From assembly GCF_000718305.1 (NCBI RefSeq), contig NZ_JOFQ01000020.1, positions 48,609 to 112,608 on the forward strand: 64,000 nucleotides of DNA, in the 5' to 3' direction. Below the pieces are notes generated by a model. It was not told the DNA's origin and ran no database searches. It saw only the letters and a program-made list of their open reading frames with translations. The stretch is from Streptomyces niger (GTDB lineage Bacteria; Actinomycetota; Actinomycetes; Streptomycetales; Streptomycetaceae). The translations under genes and the position numbers were made by a program. Below, piece after piece: positions 8,119 to 17,001 of this stretch. Each line of letters opens with the position of its first letter. Positions within the stretch are counted from its first letter, which is position 1.

Positions 8119-8786
8119 CCGACGTGGAACAGGCTCCCGTGAGCGAGCACCCCGAGCGCCCCGACCGGGCCGAGCCCGTCGACGGCCCGGGCCCGAGGGG
8201 CCCGGCCGGCCCGTCCGGGCCCGCCGGCCCCGAGGGGCCCGGCACTCCCGAGGGCGGGACGCACGCGCCGCGACCGAGCCGGCGCCGCCGCTGGCTCACC
8301 GGGTTCGTCGTCTTCCTGCTGATCGTCATCCCGGCCGGCTACCTCGCGCTCTCCGCCGCGCAGAGCCGCGACAGCGGTCAGGAGAAGGAGGAGCGGGCCG
8401 CCATGGCGGGCCTCACCTGGCACTGGCCCTCCAAGGTGCAGCGGCGCATCTACGACGTGCGGATACCGGCCTACTCGTACCCGGTCGCCTTCTTCGAGAC
8501 CAACTCCTTCAAGACCAGCTCGCTGTACGTGACGTTCCGTACCTCCCAGGCGGGCCTGGACGAGTTCCTGCGGAACTACGGGCGCACCCGCGCGGACCTG
8601 AAGAAGGACGCCGTCACGATCTCGCCGGAACAGGCGAAGCGGGTCAAGTGGGACTTCACGATCGGGGACGGCTACGCGGGCATGGTCCACAAGGAGCAGG
8701 CCCCGCGGCCCACGCAGCGGATAACGGTCGACTTCGCCGAGGACGGCCACCCCGTGGTGTACGTGGTCTCCACGACCCGCTTCTGA
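8115..8786 (+). CDS. Single-pass membrane protein with a collagen-like proline/glycine region
   Basis: The 223-residue protein is not from a family I recognise. It begins with an acidic, proline-rich tail including GPRGPAGPSGPAGPEGPG (about residues 26-45), then an arginine cluster (SRRRR), a transmembrane helix (about 61-80, FVVFLLIVIPAGYLAL) and an extracytoplasmic domain of about 140 residues ending VVYVVSTTRF. The topology is N-in with a soluble outer domain. It is coupled by a 4-bp overlap to the upstream ROK kinase gene, so the two are probably co-transcribed, though a shared job is not obvious. Confidence 0.75.
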   Translation: MTDVEQAPVSEHPERPDRAEPVDGPGPRGPAGPSGPAGPEGPGTPEGGTHAPRPSRRRRWLTGFVVFLLIVIPAGYLALSAAQSRDSGQEKEERAAMAGLTWHWPSKVQRRIYDVRIPAYSYPVAFFETNSFKTSSLYVTFRTSQAGLDEFLRNYGRTRADLKKDAVTISPEQAKRVKWDFTIGDGYAGMVHKEQAPRPTQRITVDFAEDGHPVVYVVSTTRF

Positions 8787-8984
8787 GGGCGCGGCCGGCC
8801 GCCGCCGACGGCCCGGACGGACGGATTCCGGTGGCGAAACTCTGATGGAGAACGCCGACCGGATCACAGTCGGACGTTCCGGGCCAGCCGGTTATGAGCC
8901 GAATCCGCCGCCATGACCGACTGTTCCGGCCGTCCCGGCGTCCGGTTGCTGACCCGGGTGTCAAAAGCGCACGGTTTGATTGGG

Positions 8985-8990
8985 TAGCGT
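8985..8990 (+). promoter_or_regulatory. -10-like hexamer for a leaderless start at 8997
   Basis: TAGCGT ends 6 nt before the GTG start, the same hexamer and spacing as at nsrR. Confidence 0.5.
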
Positions 8991-8996
8991 GGCCGG

Positions 8997-10286
8997 GTGA
9001 GCGAGAAGACCCTGCAGCACCGGATCGACGGCCCCGACGACGCGCCCGTACTCGTCCTGGGCGCCTCGCTGGGCACCACATGGCACATGTGGGACCGGCA
9101 GATACCCGAACTGACCCGCCAGTGGCGCGTCATCCGCTTCGACCTGCCGGGCCACGGCGGCTCCCCCGCTTACCCCGCCGCCTCGATCGCCGAGCTCGCC
9201 GACCGGCTCGTCGCCACCCTCGACGACCTCGGCATCGACCGCTTCGGCTACGCCGGCTGCGCCATGGGCGCCGCCATCGGCGCCCAGCTCGCGCTCGCCC
9301 ACCCCCAGCGCCTCTCCTCGCTCGCGCTGGTCTCCGCCTCGCCCCGCTTCGGCACCGCCGACGCCTGGCGGCAGCGCGGCGTGGTGATCCGCACCAACGG
9401 CCTGGACCCGATCGCCCGCACCGCGCCCGAACGCTGGTTCACGCCCGGCTTCGCCGCCGCCCAGCCCGCCATCATCGAGTGGGCCGTACAGATGGTGCGC
9501 ACCACCGATCCCGGCTGCTACATCGCCGCCTGCGAGGCGCTCGCCGCCTTCGACATCCGAGGCGAGCTCGGCCGGATCTCCGCGCCCACCCTCGTGGTCG
9601 TCGGCTCCGAGGACCTGGTCACCCCGACCGCCGACGCCCGCACCCTGGTCGCCGGGATACAGGACGCGGCTCTCGCCCTGGTGCCCGGCACCTCCCACCT
9701 CGCCCCGGTCGAGCAGCCGGCCGCCGTCACCGAACTGCTCATCCGGCACTTCTCCACCTCCTGGCAGGACAAGCCGGCCGGGCAGGCCGCGCTCGGCGCC
9801 ACCCCTCCCAAGCCGGTCCTCGACCCGGCTCCGCCGCAGCAGCCGCAGCCCCAGCCGCCGGCCGTCGCCATAGAGGCGCCCGCCGAGCAGCCGGAAATGG
9901 TGCGCACCGGCTCCTACGAAGAGGGCATGAAGGTCCGCCGCGCGGTGCTGGGCGACGCGTACGTGGACCGCGCCGCGGCCGCCGCCGACGACTTCACCGG
10001 CGACTTCCAGGACTTCCTCACCCGCGTCACCTGGGGCGAGGTGTGGACCCGCTCGGGTCTGGACCGCCGCACCCGCAGCGTCATCACGCTCACCGCGCTG
10101 GTCACCGGCGGCCACCTGCAGAACCTGGCCGTCCACGTCCGCGCCGCGCTCCGCAACGGCCTCACCCCGGCCGAGATCAAGGAAACCCTGATCCACACCG
10201 CGGTCTACAGCGGCATGCCGGCCGCCGGCGCCGCCTTCGACGTCGCCCAGCGCGTCATCCGCGAGGAGACCACGCCGGAGGACTGA
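8997..10286 (+). CDS. PcaD-PcaC fusion: alpha/beta-hydrolase plus carboxymuconolactone decarboxylase-like protein
   Basis: The 429-residue protein joins an N-terminal alpha/beta-hydrolase resembling 3-oxoadipate enol-lactonase (residues 1 to about 250) to a C-terminal carboxymuconolactone decarboxylase domain (about 305-425) through a proline/glutamine-rich linker. Fusions of this kind (PcaL) carry out the last ring-cleavage-product steps of the protocatechuate pathway. Two points argue for caution. The nucleophile elbow reads GCAMG (residues 87-91), so the serine expected in GxSxG is alanine with cysteine before it. No other pca gene is nearby. The decarboxylase domain looks intact, with the GGHLQNLAVHVRAAL segment. 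Confidence 0.8.
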   Translation: MSEKTLQHRIDGPDDAPVLVLGASLGTTWHMWDRQIPELTRQWRVIRFDLPGHGGSPAYPAASIAELADRLVATLDDLGIDRFGYAGCAMGAAIGAQLALAHPQRLSSLALVSASPRFGTADAWRQRGVVIRTNGLDPIARTAPERWFTPGFAAAQPAIIEWAVQMVRTTDPGCYIAACEALAAFDIRGELGRISAPTLVVVGSEDLVTPTADARTLVAGIQDAALALVPGTSHLAPVEQPAAVTELLIRHFSTSWQDKPAGQAALGATPPKPVLDPAPPQQPQPQPPAVAIEAPAEQPEMVRTGSYEEGMKVRRAVLGDAYVDRAAAAADDFTGDFQDFLTRVTWGEVWTRSGLDRRTRSVITLTALVTGGHLQNLAVHVRAALRNGLTPAEIKETLIHTAVYSGMPAAGAAFDVAQRVIREETTPED

Positions 10287-10348
10287 GCGCCGGTGGCACG
10301 GCCCCTCGGGTCCGCCCGCCGCACAGGGCGGCGCGGCAGGATGGGGAC

Positions 10349-10990
10349 ATGGAACTCGAACTGACCAAGAAGACCCACGCCTGTGTCCGGCTGGCCAAGG
10401 ACGGGCGGACGCTGGTCATCGATCCCGGTGGTTTCAGCGAGGCGGACGCGGCCGTCGGCGCGGACGCGATCCTGATCACGCACGAGCACCCGGACCACTT
10501 CGCGGAGGACCGGCTCCGGGCCGCCATGGACGCCAACCCGGCCGCCGAGATCTGGACCCTGGCCTCCGTCGCCGAGCAGATCTCGGCCGCGTTCCCCGGC
10601 CGGGTGCACACCGTCGGCGAGGGCGACGCCTTCACCGCCGCCGGCTTCGAGGTGGAGGTGCACGGACAGCTGCACGCCGTGATCCACCCGGACATCCCGC
10701 GGATCACCAACGTCGGCTACTTCGTGGACGGCACCGTCTTCCACCCCGGCGACGCGCTCACCGTCCCCGGCCGCCCGGTCGACACCCTGCTGCTGCCCGT
10801 GCACGCCCCCTGGAACAAGGTCTCCGAGGTCATCGACTACGTGCGCGAGGTCCGGCCGCGGCGCGCCATCGACGTCCACGACAGCCTGCTCCAGGAGCAC
10901 GCCCGGCCGATCTACGACCGGATGATCGGCCAGCTCGGCGGCGCCGACCACGACCGCCTCACCCCAGGTCAGACCCAGTCGCTGGGCTGA
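10349..10990 (+). CDS. UlaG-like MBL-fold metallo-hydrolase
   Basis: The 213-residue protein has the metal motif THEHPDH (His45, His47, Asp49, His50) and a second FHPGD segment, matching the short MBL-fold family that includes UlaG-type lactonases. It begins very near the start of the fold, without a signal peptide, and is probably cytosolic. CAGGAT lies 6 nt before the ATG and no ribosome-binding site is seen, so it may be leaderless. Its substrate is unknown. Exonuclease III starts 39 bp after it. Confidence 0.85.
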   Translation: MELELTKKTHACVRLAKDGRTLVIDPGGFSEADAAVGADAILITHEHPDHFAEDRLRAAMDANPAAEIWTLASVAEQISAAFPGRVHTVGEGDAFTAAGFEVEVHGQLHAVIHPDIPRITNVGYFVDGTVFHPGDALTVPGRPVDTLLLPVHAPWNKVSEVIDYVREVRPRRAIDVHDSLLQEHARPIYDRMIGQLGGADHDRLTPGQTQSLG

Positions 10991-11016
10991 GGACGGCGAC
11001 TGTCGGAGGCGGACGG

Positions 11017-11022
11017 TAGGTT
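11017..11022 (+). promoter_or_regulatory. -10-like hexamer for leaderless xthA
   Basis: TAGGTT lies 7 nt before the ATG at 11030, with no Shine-Dalgarno sequence between. Confidence 0.45.
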
Positions 11023-11029
11023 GGCACTC

Positions 11030-11809
11030 ATGCGCATCGCGACCTGGAACGTCAATTCGATCACCGCCCGCCTTCCCCGGCTGCTGGCCTGGCTGGAGAA
11101 CACCGGCACGGACGTGCTGTGCGTGCAGGAGACCAAGTGCTCCAAGGAGCAGTTCCCCTTCGACGAGCTGCGCGAGCTGGGGTACGAGGCCGCGGTGAAC
11201 GCCACGGGCCGGTGGAACGGCGTGGCCATCCTCTCCAAGGCGGGCCTGGAAGACGTGGTCGAGGGCCTGCCCGGCGACCCCACGTACGACGGCGTGGCCG
11301 AGCCCCGCGCCGTCTCGGCCACCTGCGGCCCGGTCCGCGTCTGGTCGGTGTACGTCCCCAACGGCCGTGAGGTCGAGCACCCGCACTACGCCTACAAGCT
11401 CCAGTGGTTCGAGGCGCTCAAGGCGGCCGTCGCGGGCGATGCGGCGGGCAGCCGCCCGTTCGCGGTCATGGGTGACTACAACGTCGCGCCGACCGACGAC
11501 GACGTCTACGACCTCGCCGCCTTCGAGGGCGCCACGCACGTCACCCCGGCCGAGCGCGCCGCCCTCGCCGACCTGCGCGGCGCCGGCCTGACCGACGTCG
11601 TACCGCGCCCCCTGAAGTACGACCACCCCTTCACGTACTGGGACTACCGCCAGCTCTGCTTCCCGAAGAACCGCGGCATGCGCATCGACCTGGTCTACGG
11701 CAACGAGCCGTTCGCCAAGGCCGTCTCGGACTCCTACGTCGACCGCGAGGAGCGCAAGGGCAAGGGCGCCTCGGACCACGCGCCGGTGGTCGTGGACCTG
11801 GACGTGTGA
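11030..11809 (+). CDS. xthA: Exodeoxyribonuclease III / AP endonuclease
   Basis: The 259-residue protein is a standard Xth-family enzyme. It shows the ATWNVNS start, the catalytic Glu in QETK, the GDYNVAP and DHPFTYWDYR segments, and the C-terminal SDHAPV with the active-site His. It cleaves DNA at abasic sites and trims 3' blocking groups in base-excision repair. A TTG nine bases upstream is in frame, but the ATG gives the conserved family N-terminus. Confidence 0.94.
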   Translation: MRIATWNVNSITARLPRLLAWLENTGTDVLCVQETKCSKEQFPFDELRELGYEAAVNATGRWNGVAILSKAGLEDVVEGLPGDPTYDGVAEPRAVSATCGPVRVWSVYVPNGREVEHPHYAYKLQWFEALKAAVAGDAAGSRPFAVMGDYNVAPTDDDVYDLAAFEGATHVTPAERAALADLRGAGLTDVVPRPLKYDHPFTYWDYRQLCFPKNRGMRIDLVYGNEPFAKAVSDSYVDREERKGKGASDHAPVVVDLDV

Positions 11810-11838
11810 GCTACCGGTCGGTCCGGCCGTGTGAGCGC

Positions 11839-11871
11839 CGGGCGGGGCGGCCCGCATCGCCGCCCCGCCCG
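11839..11871. terminator. Bidirectional terminator between xthA and the SGNH hydrolase gene
   Basis: A 13-bp perfect GC stem (CGGGCGGGGCGGC / GCCGCCCCGCCCG) with a 7-nt loop lies between two convergent genes. Confidence 0.75.
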
Positions 11872-11876
11872 TCGCC

Positions 11877-13667
11877 TCACGGCACGAGCTTGCGCAGCTC
11901 CACCGACTCCGCGAGCGCCTTCAACCCCTCGTCACCGGGGTGCAGGTGGTCGCCGCTGTCGTAGACCGGCAGCATCCGCTGCGGCCGCTGCGGATCGCGG
12001 ATCACCGCGTCGAAGTCCAGCACGGCGTCCACGGCGCCGCCGCTGTCCCGGATGAAGGCGTTGACCGCCTGCCGCCGCTGGTCGACCTCCGGGGAGCAGT
12101 CGGGGTAGCCCTCGCACGGCGCGACCGTCGCGGCCACCACCCGCAGCCCCCGCTCGTGCGCCCGCCGGGCGATGTTCCGCAGGCCCTCGATCACCTCGGC
12201 CGCCGAGGTGCCGGACCGCACGTCGTTGATGCCCTCGAAGACCACGACCGTACGGGCCGAGGTCTGCGCCAGCACGTCCCGCTCCAACCGGTGCTGGGCG
12301 CTGACCCCGCCGGTGTCGGTGCTGATCCCGTCGCCCTTGTAGCGGTCGGTGACGATACGGTTCGCCGAGATGCCGTGGTTGATCACGCCGTACTTGGGCA
12401 GCGCGGTCTGGTTCTGGAAGCGCCGCGCCAGGGTGTCCGGCCAGCGCCGGTTGGCGCCCTGCGTCGACTTCACCCCGTCGGTGATCGAGTCGCCCAGCGC
12501 CACGATCGAACCCGGCCCGCCGGTCACGTCGACGCCCGAGAGGAACGGCCAGGTGGTGAGGGTGCCGGTGTAGGCAGCCGCGCCCGCGTCGCGGGTACGG
12601 TCGCCGCTGCCGGTCGCGCTCACGTACGACCGCTGGATGGCCTCCTTGTGCACCGGGGCCGCGCCGACCGGGCCCGCGAGGTGGAAGCTCACCAGGAGGT
12701 TGGTGTCGGCGGGCACGGTGAAGCGGACCGGGTCACTGAAAGCCTGTGCCCCGGCGGGGACACGGGTCGCGCGCTTGCCGCCGAAGGTGAGCGGCACCGG
12801 CTTGCCGACCGCCTGCGCGCCGTCGCGCTGCACGGCGACGCTCGCCGCGCCGATGTCGACGGGCGTGGCCGCGAAGGTGTTCTCCAGTCGGATGCGGGCC
12901 TGCCGGCCGCCGGCGCCCGCGTGCACCACCAGCCGCAGCGTCTGGTCCCGCCACGGCCCGACCGTGGTGTAACCGGCGCTGCTGGCCGCCCAACTCCCGG
13001 TCCAGCCGGGGGTGTCGCGGCGCAGCGCCGCCGAGAAGACGTGCAGGTCACGGTCGGGCCCGGGGTCTTTCGGCAGGACGACCGAGCGCACCTGCCGGCC
13101 GGGGCGCACCGGCACGGTGACCGCGTACAGCCGGACCGCCTCCGTGCGCTGTCCGGCCGCGGAGTTGGTGTGCGGCAGCGCCACCGCCTTGGTGCTGAGC
13201 GGTCCGCTCCGCCAGTCCGGCGCGGTCAGTTCGTACGCGCTGCGCGAGCCGTCCCGGTACTGCACCGTGCCGGTGCCGGTGACGTCCCCGCCGGTCGCGG
13301 CGACCAGGAAGGTCAGCGCCGTGCCGGGGCCGGAGAGCTGGACCGCCTGACCGTCGGCGCGTACGTTGTCGGGCCTGCCGGGGGCGGTGTGTGGCCAGGT
13401 CAGCCGGGTCGCGTCGAGCTCCAGTGACCGGCCGGGCGTCCAGCCGGCCGCGGCCAGGTCCTGGGCCGAGAGGGAGTTGCCGGCGCCGTCGAAGTCGGCG
13501 CCGCCGGCTCTGGTGTCGTCGCTGACCGCGGTGTTGTCGAAGAGTCTCGCCAACGGCTGCGGAGCCGTGGCGGCTTGTGGGCCGGCGGCGGTCGCCGGGA
13601 CGGCGGTCCCCGCGACCGTGAGGGCGAGAGCGAGCGGAACGGTGGTGCCCCATTGTCGTACGCGCAT
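11877..13667 (-). CDS. Secreted SGNH/GDSL hydrolase
   Basis: The 596-residue protein begins with a signal peptide ending near VPATAAGP (residue about 29). The catalytic SGNH domain lies in the C-terminal half: block I is IVALGDSITDG, block III is FEGINDVRSGTS, and the final His is in SGDHLHPGDEG. The first 200 residues form a beta-rich accessory region, possibly carbohydrate binding. Such enzymes are extracellular esterases or lipases that deacylate polymers or lipids. The start at 13667 has AAGGAG 7 nt upstream; the TTG codon directly before it is in frame but badly spaced. Confidence 0.88.
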   Translation of the reverse strand: MRVRQWGTTVPLALALTVAGTAVPATAAGPQAATAPQPLARLFDNTAVSDDTRAGGADFDGAGNSLSAQDLAAAGWTPGRSLELDATRLTWPHTAPGRPDNVRADGQAVQLSGPGTALTFLVAATGGDVTGTGTVQYRDGSRSAYELTAPDWRSGPLSTKAVALPHTNSAAGQRTEAVRLYAVTVPVRPGRQVRSVVLPKDPGPDRDLHVFSAALRRDTPGWTGSWAASSAGYTTVGPWRDQTLRLVVHAGAGGRQARIRLENTFAATPVDIGAASVAVQRDGAQAVGKPVPLTFGGKRATRVPAGAQAFSDPVRFTVPADTNLLVSFHLAGPVGAAPVHKEAIQRSYVSATGSGDRTRDAGAAAYTGTLTTWPFLSGVDVTGGPGSIVALGDSITDGVKSTQGANRRWPDTLARRFQNQTALPKYGVINHGISANRIVTDRYKGDGISTDTGGVSAQHRLERDVLAQTSARTVVVFEGINDVRSGTSAAEVIEGLRNIARRAHERGLRVVAATVAPCEGYPDCSPEVDQRRQAVNAFIRDSGGAVDAVLDFDAVIRDPQRPQRMLPVYDSGDHLHPGDEGLKALAESVELRKLVP

Positions 13668-13849
13668 CAATCGTCTCCTTGGGTGGCGGGTGAGCCAGGT
13701 GAAGAGCGTGATCCGGTCGAGCCGACACGAGCGCCATGAACGTAGAGAGACGGGCGGGGGGCGTCAAGGAAGCGCGGAGTGACGACCGGATGATGCGGTC
13801 GCCGCGCGCCTGTGGCCGCTGCCCGGGTGGGAGTGGGACGCTGCACCAC

Positions 13850-14272
13850 ATGAACATGTCTTTCCTGGACAAGTGGCGCAAGCACCCCGTGGCCCCCGGC
13901 GAGGTGAACGCCGACCCCGAGGCCACCGCCGAACTGCTGTCGGAGTGCGAGCTGCTGCGTGCCCAGGCCGAGTCGGAAGGCGTGGAACTGGACGACTCCC
14001 CGGGGTCGTTGGCCGACCTGGACCAGTTGCGTCCGGTCTGGCGCGAGGACCCGGAGGTGGAGCCCTGGCTCGGCAACGACGCCGGGCTCTACCTCGGCAC
14101 CGTGCTCGTGCGCACGGTGCACGGCGCCGCCTGGAAGATGTGGCCCGACGGGCAGCCCGTGGTGCGGATGCCGTCCGGGCGCGAGGTGGACGTGGTGGCC
14201 GCGGGCCTGGAATGGGCGGCCAGCGGCGCCCCCGAACTCTCCCGGCTCTACACCGAGGTCGCCGGCAGCTGA
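13850..14272 (+). CDS. Streptomyces conserved hypothetical protein (DUF6278-like)
   Basis: The 140-residue acidic, cytosolic protein resembles a family restricted to Streptomyces and relatives, with the central WLGNDAGLYLGTVLVRTV segment and a C-terminal GREVDVVAAGLEWA. The function of the family is not known. The first 15 residues are basic and the rest is acidic. An alternative ATG lies two codons downstream. It is convergent with the GntR regulator gene. Confidence 0.72.
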   Translation: MNMSFLDKWRKHPVAPGEVNADPEATAELLSECELLRAQAESEGVELDDSPGSLADLDQLRPVWREDPEVEPWLGNDAGLYLGTVLVRTVHGAAWKMWPDGQPVVRMPSGREVDVVAAGLEWAASGAPELSRLYTEVAGS

Positions 14273-14274
14273 GC

Positions 14275-14297
14275 GGCACCGACCCGCGGCCGGTGCC
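14275..14297. terminator. Small hairpin after the DUF6278-like gene
   Basis: A 7-bp stem (GGCACCG / CGGTGCC) around a GC-rich 9-nt loop begins 2 nt after the stop codon. It is a modest candidate terminator. Confidence 0.45.
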
Positions 14298-14374
14298 CTC
14301 CGGCGGGCCCGCGGTCACCGTGACGGGCCGTCAGCACCCCGGTGGACAGCACCCCGCTACCGGACAGCGCCCCG

Positions 14375-15130
14375 CTAGACGAACGCGATGTCGTACGCCA
14401 GCCGCCAGCGGTCGGCCCGTACGACGATGTCCGAGGTCTCCACGGGGCGCCCGTCCGCGTCGAAGTGGGTGCGCTCGACCACCGTGACGCAGCTGCCCGG
14501 CGGGCAGCCCAGCGACTCCGCCTCGGGGCTGGAGGCGGGCCGGGAGCCGACCCGCTCCTCGGCGCGCACCACCCGGATGCCGATGGCCGCCATCCGCCCG
14601 CGCACGCCGCGGCGCGCGTAGGGCCCGCACTCGGGGAACACCACGTCCGTGCCGTCGGTGATGGCCAGCGGCTCCCAGCTGGTCGCGAGCTGCACCGGCT
14701 GGCGGTCGGCGAGGTACTCGTACTGCGAGCAGACGACCGTGTCGGCCGGCGCGATCCGCAGCCGCCGGGCCACCGGCTCCGTGGCAGGCACCGTCGTGGA
14801 GGTCGCCTCCCACGTCAACGGCGCGCCGTCCGGACACTTCGCAAGGGTGATGCTGGCGGCGAAGGGGGAGTCGACGGCGCCGGTGGAGCGCAGCAGGGTG
14901 CCCAGCGGTGCCCGGTCCGCGACGAACACCCCGCGCCCGAACTGCCCTTCCGCGTACCCCGCCGCCTTCAGCAGCCGCACTGCCCGGTCCACGGTCTGGT
15001 CGCTGGCCTCGTACGCGCGCTTCAGCTCGGCGCGGGAGGGGATCCGCGCGCCGACCGCGAGGACGCCCTCGTCGATCTGGTACCGCAGATCGTCGGCGAT
15101 GCGCTGGAAGACAGGCCGGTGCTCACCCAT
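14375..15130 (-). CDS. GntR-family (HutC/UTRA) transcriptional regulator
   Basis: The 251-residue protein has an N-terminal winged helix (about 5-70, with IPSRAELKRAYEASDQTVDRAV as the recognition region) and a C-terminal UTRA effector domain (about 95-245). This is the HutC branch of GntR, whose members bind small organic effectors. A paired CTAGGTAC repeat lies directly at its promoter, so it very likely represses itself. It is divergent from the gluABCD-type importer, 179 bp away, which is a possible target. No ribosome-binding site is seen; a TAGCCT box 7 nt before the ATG suggests a leaderless mRNA. Confidence 0.88.
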   Translation of the reverse strand: MGEHRPVFQRIADDLRYQIDEGVLAVGARIPSRAELKRAYEASDQTVDRAVRLLKAAGYAEGQFGRGVFVADRAPLGTLLRSTGAVDSPFAASITLAKCPDGAPLTWEATSTTVPATEPVARRLRIAPADTVVCSQYEYLADRQPVQLATSWEPLAITDGTDVVFPECGPYARRGVRGRMAAIGIRVVRAEERVGSRPASSPEAESLGCPPGSCVTVVERTHFDADGRPVETSDIVVRADRWRLAYDIAFV

Positions 15131-15137
15131 GCCCGAC

Positions 15138-15143
15138 AGGCTA
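15138..15143 (-). promoter_or_regulatory. -10-like hexamer for the leaderless GntR gene
   Basis: TAGCCT on the minus strand ends 7 nt before the ATG and overlaps the first operator half-site. Confidence 0.5.
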
Positions 15144-15171
15144 GGTACGCAGGCGCGTTCTGTGTACCTAG
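15141..15171. promoter_or_regulatory. GntR operator: paired CTAGGTAC repeat
   Basis: CTAGGTAC (15141-15148) and its exact reverse complement GTACCTAG (15164-15171) are separated by 15 bp. The arms extend to 11 bp with one mismatch. The left arm overlaps the predicted -10 of the GntR gene, so binding should shut off that promoter. Confidence 0.75.
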
Positions 15172-15309
15172 GGACTGCGGGGAAATGCCGGTTCTCCGGT
15201 GGGGTGCCGCCGGGGCCGTTCCGGGCGTGTCCTCGATCGCCCGCCAGGCGTTATTTGGGGTAGTTTGCGAATTTGCCGCTGGTACGGACGAGAGTGAGCA
15301 GGGCTGCAT

Positions 15310-16053
15310 ATGGCCGGTGACGCGCTGATCGAGATGCGCAGGGTCAACAAGTACTACGGGAAACTCCACGTCCTCCAGGACATCGACCTCACCGTCGGCC
15401 GCGGCGAGGTGGTCGTCGTCATCGGCCCCTCCGGCTCCGGCAAGTCGACCCTCTGCCGCACGATCAACCGCCTCGAACCGATCCAGTCCGGCACCATCAC
15501 GCTGGACGGCCGCCCACTCCCCGAGGAGGGCCGCGAGCTGGCCCGGCTGCGCGCCGAGGTCGGCATGGTCTTCCAGTCCTTCAACCTCTTCGCGCACAAG
15601 ACGGTGCTGGCCAACGTGGCGCTCGCGCCGATGAAGGTGCGGAAGACCCACAAGGAGGCGGCCGAGCAGCGAGCCCGCGAACTCCTGGAGCGGGTCGGGC
15701 TCGCCGCGCACGCCGACAAGTACCCGGCCCAGCTCTCCGGCGGTCAGCAGCAGCGGGTGGCCATCGCCCGCGCGCTGGCCATGGAGCCCAAGGCGCTGCT
15801 CTTCGACGAGCCGACCTCGGCGCTGGACCCGGAGATGATCAACGAGGTGCTGGAGGTGATGCGGCAGCTCGCCCGGGAGGGCATGACGATGGTCGTGGTC
15901 ACGCACGAGATGGGCTTCGCCCGCTCGGCCGCCAACCGCGTGGTCTTCATGGCGGACGGCTGCATCGTCGAGGACCGCACCCCCGAGGACTTCTTCACGG
16001 CCCCGGAGAGCGACCGCGCCAAGGACTTCCTCTCCAAGATCCTCAAGCACTGA
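15310..16053 (+). CDS. gluA: Amino-acid (glutamate-type) ABC transporter ATP-binding protein
   Basis: The 247-residue ATPase is of the polar amino acid family, with Walker [11 protein letters not shown]-loop VFQSFNL, signature LSGGQQQR, Walker [12 protein letters not shown] and H-loop VTHEM. It powers uptake from the cytosolic face. It heads a four-gene operon in the order ATPase, binding lipoprotein, permease, permease, the same as gluABCD of other actinobacteria. The gene symbol rests on that order and family; glutamate itself is an inference. Confidence 0.9.
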   Translation: MAGDALIEMRRVNKYYGKLHVLQDIDLTVGRGEVVVVIGPSGSGKSTLCRTINRLEPIQSGTITLDGRPLPEEGRELARLRAEVGMVFQSFNLFAHKTVLANVALAPMKVRKTHKEAAEQRARELLERVGLAAHADKYPAQLSGGQQQRVAIARALAMEPKALLFDEPTSALDPEMINEVLEVMRQLAREGMTMVVVTHEMGFARSAANRVVFMADGCIVEDRTPEDFFTAPESDRAKDFLSKILKH

Positions 16054-16060
16054 AGCGGGG

Positions 16061-16984
16061 GTGACCGCAGTGAAGACGTTCCCACGGGCCGCAGCGGCCC
16101 TCCTCCTCGCCGCCCTGGCCGTTCTCGCCGCCGCCTGCGGCAAGCCCGGCAGCCCGCCCGCCAAGGGGCCGCGCGGCGACGAGCTCCCGCACTACCCCGT
16201 ACAGACCCGCTTCCAACTGCCCGACTCGCCTACCTGGCAGAAGGCGAAGCGGCGCGGCCACTTCGCCGTCGGCGTCAAGGAGGACCAGCCCTACCTGGGC
16301 GAACGCGATCCGGCTTCCGGCGAGTACCGCGGCTTCGACATCGAGATCGCCAAGATGATGTCCGCCGCGCTCGGTTTCGACCCCAAGGGCATCGCCTACA
16401 AGGCGATCGCCTCGGCCAACCGCGAGACCGCCCTGCAGAACGGCCAGATCGACTACTACGTCGGCACCTACACCATCAACGACCTGCGCAAGAAGCAGGT
16501 CGGCTTCGCGGGCCCGTACTACAGGGCGGGCCAGAGCCTGCTGGTGCGCAAGGACGAGACGGACATCAAGGGGCCCAAGGACCTGGCCGGCAAGCGGGTC
16601 TGCTCCGCCGCGGGCTCGACCCCGTACCAGCGCATCAAGGCCGACCACCCCGAGGCCGTGCTCGTCGCGTACGACACGTACTCCATCTGCGTCGACAACC
16701 TGCTCACCTTCCAGGTCGACGCGGTCACCACCGACGACGCGATCCTGCTCGGCTACGCCGCCAAGGCGCCCGACGAGATGAAGCTGGTCGGCAAGCCCTT
16801 CTCCGAGGAGCCGTACGGCATCGGCGTCCCCCTGAAGGACCCGGCGCTGCGCTTCGCGATGGACGACGCGCTCGAAGCCGCCGAGAAGAACGGCAACTGG
16901 AAGAAGGCCTACGACGCCACCCTCGGGCTCTCCGGAGTGCCCGCGCCGAAGCCGCCCAGGATCGACCGCTACACGGTCAGCTGA
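16061..16984 (+). CDS. gluB: Amino-acid-binding lipoprotein of the importer
   Basis: The 307-residue periplasmic-type binding protein has a lipoprotein signal ending in the lipobox LAAAC (cysteine about residue 26), then a solute-binding fold with FAVGVKEDQPYL and YRGFDIEIAKMM. It is tethered outside the membrane and delivers substrate to the permeases. The GTG at 16070 has better spacing from the GGGGG upstream than the GTG at 16061 and may be the true start; both give an intact signal peptide. It starts 7 bp after the ATPase gene. Confidence 0.88.
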   Translation: MTAVKTFPRAAAALLLAALAVLAAACGKPGSPPAKGPRGDELPHYPVQTRFQLPDSPTWQKAKRRGHFAVGVKEDQPYLGERDPASGEYRGFDIEIAKMMSAALGFDPKGIAYKAIASANRETALQNGQIDYYVGTYTINDLRKKQVGFAGPYYRAGQSLLVRKDETDIKGPKDLAGKRVCSAAGSTPYQRIKADHPEAVLVAYDTYSICVDNLLTFQVDAVTTDDAILLGYAAKAPDEMKLVGKPFSEEPYGIGVPLKDPALRFAMDDALEAAEKNGNWKKAYDATLGLSGVPAPKPPRIDRYTVS

Positions 16985-17001
16985 GGGAGCCCCCGACACC
17001 C

